Source of the DNA: Bubalus kerabau | Lineage: Eukaryota > Chordata > Mammalia > Artiodactyla > Bovidae | Reading direction: 5' to 3' | Assembly (NCBI RefSeq): GCF_029407905.1 | Contig: NC_073643.1 | Span: 42,070,501 to 42,134,500, forward strand | Length of the DNA stretch: 64,000 nucleotides | Part shown: positions 56,567 through 64,000 of the stretch, one piece after another | Numbering within the stretch: position 1 is the first letter of the stretch | Layout of the letters: the number at the start of each line of letters is the position of its first letter | Position numbers and translations under genes: made by a program | The notes under the pieces: model-generated | Seen by the model: the letters and a program-made list of their open reading frames with translations, nothing else | What the model was told of the DNA's origin: nothing | Database searches by the model: none

Positions 56567-58151
56567 TTCCTGGAGTAGTATTGGAAAAGAGTTTAACCTG
56601 TATCAATGCTCTTGGTTAAGAATTCAATGATCAGTTATTGATACCTGCCCTGAGTATGCAAAGTGGGAGTAAGGACATACTTGCAACACATTTTCCTTCC
56701 ATAATCTAGTGTGTCTGTCTGCCTCTGTTTCTATGATTACCTTGAAACTGTCTTGATCATCTGATTAGTATTTAATTTGTAACTTACTCCTTTCAGAAAA
56801 CAAAATTCATAATTAAAAAGTCAAAGAGTCTCATATAGTTTTCTCTTTTCTCTGGTCGTTTATTATGATCTCTAATTACCTTCACCACAGGATGCTTTAC
56901 TCACAAGTATCCAGAATACTCCACTTCTTTGGTAAAGCATATTTTACTATCATTATTGAGCCCTAAAGGGAAAATAGAAAACATGCCCTTTAATGTCCTC
57001 AGTTTTAGGGTTTTGAACTCAACTTTACAGAGATAGATCTTGTCCACTGTATTTTAAATCAGTTAGAGTAACAAAGCTTCCTTAGACTTTCCAGAGCTTA
57101 TTAAATGTTATCTTTTAAGAGACCATCTTTTCTTGTCCTTCATTTATGAATATTTGGTCAGGAAATGGTCATAAAAAGCTCCAAATCCCAATCAAATAAT
57201 GTGTTCTCCAAAGTAGCTGCCAAGTGTAAATACCACTGATATACATTCATGCATATGATAGTATATAAATAACCAGGAAAGCATAGCAAAGGTCAATCAA
57301 TTATGTATAGGTCAGAATGCTTTCCATCTGGATTAAGTCATTTTAGCAAATGACATCATGTGTCCTTTGTAGTCTATTGTGAAATGTGGCTTGAGTCATT
57401 ATAGATTGGCTTCTGATCTGGGTTACCAGGATGGCAGTGGTAAGGTTCAATAAATAAACGTTTTGGACTCTGTAGGAGCAGATATGTATAATTAAGGTGT
57501 AGTGATGAAGGCTTCTTATTCTGTAGTGAAACTTGGGTCCCCTATACTAATTTCTAGTTTCTTATCCTTCTTGGTTGATTTTTTTTTTTTTTAAGCATAT
57601 GAAGAACAAAAGAGTTGGAAACCAGCCAGATGCTCTTTATATGACTGCAGCGGACATCTTTTCATGAAATTGCCAGCAGGGAATCAATAGCAATAAATCT
57701 GGCACCCTTCTAATCTCTTCTAACTTCAGCATTGCTGTCCTGAAATGGGGCTATTAGGACCCTTTGAATTTGGTTTATAATTTCTACTTGATCTGATGGG
57801 GAGTGGTCACACCAGATTACCAGACTCCAAAGTGACTGGCAAAGTGATGTCGTGTGAGGTGGGAACGGATGTTGGCATTTTCCAGTTGGCACAATAGTAG
57901 CTGAATTTTAGATTATAGACAAAGTGATAAAAGGAGCTGCCAAGTCCAGTCATTTTTGATTAGTCAGGGCTTGAGGAGGTAAATGTTACTTGACAAGAAT
58001 TTAATGTGTGATTTTCCCTTTCCTTCAGGATATTTTGGAAATGTTAAAAAGTTGTTGACTTTTTTTTTTATTAGTAGGATGATTTAGAATAAAGAAGGAG
58101 TCAAAATTGCTGTAATGTTTTATAGGCATTTATAATTGGAGACTAAGTTTG
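56567..58151. other. Unassigned DNA
   Basis: 1.6 kb, AT-rich, with no recognised repeat or gene. Confidence 0.45.
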
Positions 58152-58190
58152 GTTCTGAGTCCTTGGGACAAAGAAGATTTGGGCATCCTT
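58152..58190. repeat. 39-base flanking duplication, left copy
   Basis: gttctgagtccttgggacaa then agaagatttgggcatcctt; repeated at 58386-58424 with one difference (g to a). Confidence 0.93.
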
Positions 58191-58385
58191 CTTCTGTGTG
58201 TGCCTAGTCACTCAGTTGTATCTAACTCTTTGCGATCTCATAGACTGTAGCTTTCCAGGCTCCTCTGTCCATGGGAATTCTCCAGGGTAGAATACTAGAG
58301 TGGGTTGCCCTCTTCCAGGGGATATTCCCAACCCAGGGACCAAACCCAGGTCTCCTGCATTGCACGCGGACCCTTTACCATCTGA
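58191..58385 (-). mobile_element. Bov-tA SINE between 39-base duplications
   Basis: Antisense copy from gtgcctagtcactcagttg to ggaccctttaccatctga. The head ends just before the gggaagccc terminus. The flanking duplication is far longer than usual for a LINE-mobilised SINE. Confidence 0.92.
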
Positions 58386-58424
58386 GTTCTGAGTCCTTGG
58401 GACAAAGAAGATTTGAGCATCCTT
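58386..58424. repeat. 39-base flanking duplication, right copy
   Basis: Matches 58152-58190 with one mismatch. Its last base also begins the duplication of the BovB that follows. Confidence 0.93.
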
Positions 58425-58436
58425 AGCAAAGATGAA

Positions 58437-59332
58437 CAGGGTGACAATTGTCACCCTGTTTATTTAACTTCTATGCAGAGTACATCATGAGAAACGCTGG
58501 ACTGGAAGAAACACAAGCTGGAATCAAGATTGCCGGGAGAAATATCAATAACCTCAGATATGCAGATGACACCACCCTTATGGCAGAAAGTGAAGAGGAA
58601 CTCAAAAGCCTCTTGATGAAAGTGAAAGTGAAGAGTGAAAAAGTTGGCTTAAAGCTCAACATTCAGAAAACTAAGATCATGGCATCCGGTCCCATCATTT
58701 CATGGGAAATAGATGGGGAAACAGTGTCAGACTTTATTTTTCTGGGCTCCAAGATCTCTGCAGATGGTGATTGCAGCCATGAAATTAAAAGCCGCTTACT
58801 CCTTGGAAGGAAAGTTATGACCAACCTAGATAACATATTCAAAAGCAGAGACATTACTTTGCCAACAAAGGTCCGTCTAGTCAAGGCTATGGTTTTTCCT
58901 GTGGTCATGTATGGATGTGAGAGTTGGACTGTGAAGAAAGCTGATCACCGAAGAATTGATGCTTTTGAACTGTGGTGTTGGAGAAGACTCTTGAGAGTCC
59001 CTTGGACTGCAAGGAGATCCAACCAGTCCATTGTGAAGGAGATCAGCCCTGGGATTTCTTTGGAAGGAATGATGCCAAAGCTGAAACTCCAGTACTTTGG
59101 CCACCTCATGCGAAGAGTTGACTCATTGGAAAAGACTCTGATGCTGGGAGGGATTGGGGGCAGGAGGAGAAGGGGACGACAGAGGATGAGATGGCTGGAT
59201 GGCATCACTGACTCGATGGAAGTGAGTCTGGGTGAACTCCGGGAATTGGTGATGGACAGGGAGGCCTGGCATGCTGCGATTCATGGGGTCGCAAAGAGTC
59301 GGACACGACCGAGCGACTGATCTGATCTGATC
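58437..59332 (+). mobile_element. BovB LINE, young, 0.9 kb, with duplication
   Basis: Near-consensus BovB ending in a gatctgatctgatct tail, which differs from the gaactg tail of the other copies. Perfect 13-base duplication tagcaaagatgaa at 58424-58436 and 59333-59345. The first 11 bases are the reverse complement of the next 11, giving a fold-back at the 5' junction. CpGs are well kept, which fits a recent insertion. Confidence 0.95.
58448..59320 (+). pseudogene. BovB reverse transcriptase C-terminal half, open frame
   Basis: 290 codons open to the natural BovB stop. Seen in order: LSPCLFNFYAEYIMRNAG, the catalytic YADD at residues 38-41, ESEEELKSLL, LNIQKTKIMASGP, CESWTVKKADHRR, WCWRRLLRVPWTARRSNQS and the RRGRQRMRWLDGITDSM block. 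BovB RT makes cDNA at a nick made by its own endonuclease, but the endonuclease and the first half of the RT are missing here, and the frame opens with TTG, not ATG. It is the best-preserved BovB coding remnant in the window and is not expected to be functional. Confidence 0.85.
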
Positions 59333-59345
59333 TAGCAAAGATGAA

Positions 59346-60025
59346 AGGAAATGTTCTTGCTTAAAAGGAGCTTATAGTTTAGAGATGGACACACAGATTG
59401 CTGCAGTATAAAATGATACCTGCTCTAGTAAGAGATACATGTAAATCTAGGCAGTATTGATATTTATGTCACTTATTTATATTATATTGCCCCTTATTTA
59501 TTTGAGCCCTAAATGGCTGAGATACATGCCCATATTTATTCCTATAATCAACATATATTGAGAATGATTTTTCAGGTTTCAAGATGACTAGTCTGTATTT
59601 TGCAGTTGAGAGGCAATGTAGCTGCCTTGCTCTTGGAATGGTACTTATTCTGCACATGACTCAAAGCCTTTACTTCATTTCAGGAAATCTTCATAGATTC
59701 CTAGGGATTATTCTTTGATTATATCTACATGGACAATGAAACAATGGTTAAAAGATGAATAAAGAGATCAAGTTGTAACTCTTTTTTTGGTGCTATCTAA
59801 TAGCTGATCACAAGGTTTTGTCTTCTTTCCCCCACTGTTGGTTGACTGAGATGACAGTCTGTGGTCATGGATAGATCAGCTGATTCAGTCTGGTACAGAC
59901 AATAGAAAAAGGATCCCCCAACTGCCCCCTTTTAGTCAGAAAATGTGCCAGCAAGCAGAAATTCCATTTATGCGTCATTTTATTTTATTTTTTTAAGCAT
60001 TTTTTTTTAATGTGGAGCATTTTTT
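59346..60025. other. Unassigned DNA
   Basis: 680 bases with no recognised repeat or gene. Confidence 0.45.
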
Positions 60026-60188
60026 TAAAGTCTTTATTGAATTTGTTACAATATTGCTTCTGTTTTATGTTTTGGCTTTTTGGACTCAAGGTACATGGGA
60101 TCTTTGCTCCCCGAACCAAAGATTGAACCTTCCTCCCATGAATTGGAAGGCTAAAGTCTTAAACATTGGACCATCAGGAAAATCCCTA
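60026..60188 (-). mobile_element. tRNA-derived ruminant SINE (CHR lineage)
   Basis: The plus strand reads aaagtctttattgaatttgt, tacaatattgcttctgtttt, gttttggctttttgg, catgggatctttgctccccg, aaagattgaacc, ttggaaggctaaagtcttaa and accatcaggaaaatccct: the reverse complement of a tRNA-headed SINE with an A-rich tail. Confidence 0.82.
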
Positions 60189-60560
60189 TATCTCATTTTT
60201 ATAGAACCACCCCTAACTTTAAGGCGGTGCTGAAGTGGGGGAGTTGTGAACAGAAAATGAGTTAGCCAATCAATTGCCAGACTTTTATTCAAATAAAACC
60301 ATTGTCAATAAATGTGATAATACTGTTTCTTACTGTTTTTTCAGTGTGTTTTTTCCTTTAATAATACCATGAATATTTTTCATGTTATTAAATATTTTGC
60401 TACATCATTTTCAATGTCTACATAATATTCCACTTTATGGCTATTACCATAGTTAAGCTGAACAATCTTCTTTTGTTTGTACTGTAGAATTTTCATGTTT
60501 TTTGTTTATAAGGTAAATAATGCAGTGATAAACACCCTTGCAGCTCTATCTTTTTCAGAA
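60189..60560 (-). mobile_element. Old L1-like fragment
   Basis: Plus-strand wording ctacataatattccacttta, ctgaacaatcttcttttgt and aataatgcagtgataaacac is typical antisense old L1. Only about 60340-60560 is convincing. Confidence 0.5.
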
Positions 60561-61752
60561 TTCTTTTGACCATTTTTCTTTCATTTTGATTCTCTTTTTT
60601 TCAAATCCTCAAGTAACACTGATATTGATCCTCCCTTTTATTTCAAATTCTGCAACTATCAATGATACAAATAGATAACCAGATATTATCTAAATATAGA
60701 TAATAGACTCTTTAAGAAGAGTCTGGGGAGAAGGATTCTTCAATAAATCAATAACCTAGATTATATCTACAAGATGCAAAATATCCTACTGATTCTGTGA
60801 AATCAGAGAAGCAGTTGGTGAATTTAGAGACAGGATAGGAAGGAGTGAAATGATCTATTTTCCAATGAGATCAATTTAATCAGTTCAGTTAAAATGGCGT
60901 AATAACTTTCGCAACTCTGGTGAAGGGGATCTGGCAGTTTGTAGATATTAATATGTTAATTTTTAGAATCCCTTTCTTTTGAAAATATATTTTCATCTGA
61001 TATTGTGTTCCTTTTTGTTCAAAGATTGTCAAATGGGAACGTGAAGGAAGTTCACCCCACAGCCCATGTGTAAGAGTGTATAGTAGTGTTGGGATTAAAA
61101 GCCTGGCATCCACACCAGCTAGAATCAGAAGCTACAGAGAAGTTTGGCTTCCAAGGGAGCTGTAGGGGAAGTGCTGACCCTAGCCGTGCTCCTGCCATTA
61201 TTGCTGTGGTCTTTTGGAGAGGATTAATGGTGCCTTCCCTTGCTTGAGAACTATCAGTGGATCAGCAAAGCTGAGCATAGGGCAGAGAGTTCTGGTACTT
61301 GCTGAGTACATTACCTCTTATAACAGGGTTTTAAATGTCAATGCTTTTTATAATGTATATGAGGAATTCTAATTGAGAAGCTAGCCCATATGCTTAGACT
61401 ACCTCCAACTATATGTTTCTTTTTTTGATATTTTGCAAAATAAGGTTAATTTTTATGATGAATATTTTATGGCCAGCTTTCTGTTATGTGCCAGACAAAT
61501 TGAGAGCAATGGAAACTGATGGGTGGTGAAGATAAAAGAGCAGTGCTGACCTTTTGGTAAATCATTCATCACACGGCTTCATCTGTGAGGGATTTTCTAG
61601 TTGTAGCTCATATTTGCTAATCACTACATTTGCCTCTCAGTTTTACAGGGATTGATTGTCTTGTTGTGGATTGCCTTTCCTTGTCTTTCTTTTTTCTTTT
61701 TTGCATTTTGGTTATTGTTATTATAACTATTTTATTACCTAGTAGTTCCTCC
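60561..61752. other. Unassigned DNA
   Basis: 1.2 kb with no recognised repeat or gene. Confidence 0.45.
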
Positions 61753-61936
61753 CCATGGTGGAGTTTCCCTGGTAAAGAATCCGCCTGCAATATGGAAGAC
61801 TTGGATTCTATCTCAGGTTTGGGAAGATCCTCTGGAGAAGGGAACCCACTCCAGTATTCTGGCTTGGAGAATTCCATGCACAGGGGATCTTGGCAGGTTA
61901 CAGTCCATGGGGTTGTAAAGAGTCAGACATGACTCC
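61753..61936 (+). mobile_element. Bov-tA SINE with small deletions
   Basis: ggtaaagaatccgcctgcaa, gtttgggaagatcctctgg, acccactccagtattctggc and ggggttgtaaagagtcagac. The head lacks part of tggctcag. Confidence 0.9.
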
Positions 61937-61942
61937 TAATTA

Positions 61943-62148
61943 GGGCTTCCCTGGTGGCTCAGATAGTAAAGAATCTGCCTGCAATGTGGGAGACCTGGGT
62001 TTAATCCCTGGGTTGGGAAGATCCCCTGGAGAAGGGAATGGCAATCTACTCCAGTATTCTTGACTGGAGAATTTCATGGACAGAGGAGCCTGGTGGGCTA
62101 CAGTCCTAGGGTCGCAAAGAGTCGGATGCAACTTTCACTTTCATTTCA
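61943..62148 (+). mobile_element. Bov-tA SINE, full length, tandem to the previous
   Basis: gggcttccctggtggctcag (head) at 61944, then ccctgggttgggaagatccc, catggacagaggagcctggt and gggtcgcaaagagtcggatg, ending tttcactttcatttc. It begins directly after the tail of the preceding copy. Confidence 0.93.
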
Positions 62149-63175
62149 GTTCTTCCACCAGAGGGGGTTTGTGGACAGAGAGAGGCAATGGGAATTAATA
62201 ATTCAGTTTCTTTTTGCTGCTCTTCATTGTGACTTGCAAGGTTTCTTCTCAGTAGCTGAGATGGTCTTTAAGCATTCCATTCACTTACTGTCTTTGAATC
62301 TTATGGTCCCAATGAAATTAAGTTACAAGATCTCTTGCAGTGGCCAGAAAATAGAATAGTTACCTGGAGTGTTCTGGCACCAGGATACTTTTTCACTTCC
62401 ATATTGATCAAAGTCCCATCAGGGGAAACCAAAGGGGAAAGCCAGAATAATTTCTTAGTTTAATGGATCAGATACTGGAAACTATGGATTTCATAATGGG
62501 AGCTTAAATCTATATCCTGGACTCGAAGTAGATCCAAGGGTGAGCATCTGATAGAATATATCTCCCAACATTGTGGATATCTATTGGCTCTTCATTTTTT
62601 TTATCCTTTTCCCTGATTCTGGCCAATACCTGGAGTTTAGAAGCATAGTTAATAAAGAAGCCTATATGATATGGAGGCCAGAATGGACATGTACTGGCAT
62701 CTGGTGAGGACACTTAAGGGAAAGACTCTGCCTTAGGACCAAGAGAAATTAACCATGGTACAGTAAGGAATCTGACCAGTTACAGTGCTGTGCTGATTAG
62801 CCCCGCAGAGGTTGTTTCTTAATTATGTGTTTTATGGTCTATTAAGCTGGGGACAGTGTCCACTCTCTGGGGATAGAGAATATTTTGATATTTTGATTGC
62901 AGTTAAGTGAAAATTGAGGACAGTAACAGACAGAAACTAGTCAGAAGTGTTTTACTAATCCTTTATTCCCAATCACAGGCAGTGTCAAGAGCTTTTCAAA
63001 TATTACCTGCACTCTGCCCTTCCCCTGCCTAAATCTGGGATTCTTCCACAGGGTGAGTGGTCCTGAGTGCCACATTGGCATTGCTCATTTGGTTCATAAG
63101 GACATATTGACAGAATTATTACTGTTAAGTTTGCGATAAGGCTGTAAGGGTATGGCCATGAGGCCATTCTGGAAA
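62149..63175. other. Unassigned DNA
   Basis: About 1 kb with no recognised repeat or gene. Confidence 0.45.
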
Positions 63176-63203
63176 TGTGTGTGTGTGTGTGTGTGTGTGT
63201 GTG
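63176..63203. repeat. (GT)n microsatellite
   Basis: About 14 perfect units. Confidence 0.95.
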
Positions 63204-63509
63204 GTAGGGTACACATAAAGGTACATGACCTTTTAAAATTATTTTGTGAACGCACAAATCATAGGCTTATGGCTGCAGCCCATCAGAATACTTTTACCTC
63301 ATTTTAAATAACAAAGAACATGTTCATATATGTTCGTATATTCTTTTATAGAAACACACACACAAAAGAAACGTGGTTTCTAAACAACAGCATCTTTTAA
63401 TGGGAAATTTTCAGAAGTAACTTTTTCCCCCTGCTATGTCTGAGATAGAAAGGCAGTCTTTAGGGAAGGGACACTTAGGTATAAGAAAAATAGGCAATGG
63501 CCACAGTCT
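63204..63509. other. Unassigned DNA
   Basis: About 300 bases with no recognised feature; a short (AC)n-like acacacacacaca run lies at 63355-63364. Confidence 0.45.
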
Positions 63510-63724
63510 TTTGGGCTTCCCTGGTGGCTCAGTTGATAAAGAATCCACCTGCAATGCAGGAGACCTGAATTTGATCCCTGGGTGGGGACAATCCCCTGGA
63601 GAAGGAAATGGCAACCCACTCCAGTGTTCTTGCCTGGGAAATCCCATGGACAGAGAAGCCTGGCAGGCTACAGTTTATGGGGTTCTCAACAGTTGGACAT
63701 GACTTAGTGGCTAAACCACCACCA
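63510..63724 (+). mobile_element. Bov-tA SINE, full length, with duplication
   Basis: gggcttccctggtggctcag to ggacatgacttagtggctaa and a (cca)n tail. Flanked by ccacagtct at 63501-63509 and 63725-63733. The CCA-repeat tail merges with the duplication. Confidence 0.93.
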
Positions 63725-64000
63725 CCACAGTCTATTAATACCAGGGGCTTCTCATGAGAAAGAATAATTCTTACATTGTGGTGACATTTTAAACTTTGAG
63801 CGAGATTTTCTCAAGTGTCTTCCATAGCAATATGGTACAGAAGTTGGTCTGAGAGGAGGCAGAAATGAATTAAAATGAATTTTTGGAATCCTACTTATTG
63901 AAAATGCTGAAGTTGTTAAGCATTACTTCTCTCACTTTCCTTCTCCAGATCCACCAGCTTACCTAGACTCACACCTACCTTCGTCTCTTTTCCTCAAGGC

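Overview
This window is nuclear DNA from a ruminant, most likely a bovid (cattle, buffalo, sheep or goat lineage). The diagnosis rests on ruminant-restricted repeats: BovB (RTE-type) LINEs, Bov-tA and Bov-A2 SINEs, a CHR-type tRNA-derived SINE, and an 8.4 kb L1 with the length and sequence style of bovine L1-BT. I find no host exon, no functional tRNA or rRNA gene and no convincing processed pseudogene. The window reads as intergenic or deep intronic DNA. The only intact protein-coding genes are those of a retrotransposon. All repeat family assignments are from memory of consensus sequences.

Layout. 1-8.5 kb: a BovB with an inverted 5' part, an MLT1-type LTR, then mostly unassigned AT-rich DNA. 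8.5-14 kb: an old L1 3' end, two plus-strand BovB copies (one inside an old minus-strand L1), an LTR-like block and a minus-strand BovB. 14-26.3 kb: mainly old repeats (MIR, L2, old L1), a few Bov-tA SINEs and GT microsatellites. 26.3-35.4 kb: a three-level nest, with a MER5A DNA transposon split by an MLT1-type LTR, itself split by a full-length L1 (26506-34909) with a 10-base target-site duplication, intact ORF1 (308 aa), intact ORF2 (1272 aa) and a 32-base A tail. 35.4-46.5 kb: a cluster of SINEs and BovB copies, several with readable target-site duplications. 46.5-49.9 kb: repeat-poor DNA. 49.9-53.3 kb: stacked BovB copies, an L2, a MIR, a Bov-A2 and a 136-base segment present twice. 53.3-64 kb: old L1 pieces, SINE pairs and a young BovB (58437-59332) with a palindromic 5' junction.

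How the parts work together. The L1 encodes an RNA-binding chaperone (ORF1p) and an endonuclease/reverse transcriptase (ORF2p) and could be retrotransposition-competent. BovB encodes its own endonuclease/RT, and only C-terminal RT remnants remain here. Bov-tA and Bov-A2 share the BovB 3' tail and are thought to be mobilised by BovB; CHR-type SINEs are probably moved by L1. The most unusual points are the intact L1 with two tandem-repeat arrays in its 5' UTR, the 136-base identical duplication with inverted ends inside a BovB, the 39-base duplication flanking a SINE, and the fold-back 5' junction of the young BovB. I found no new multi-gene system.
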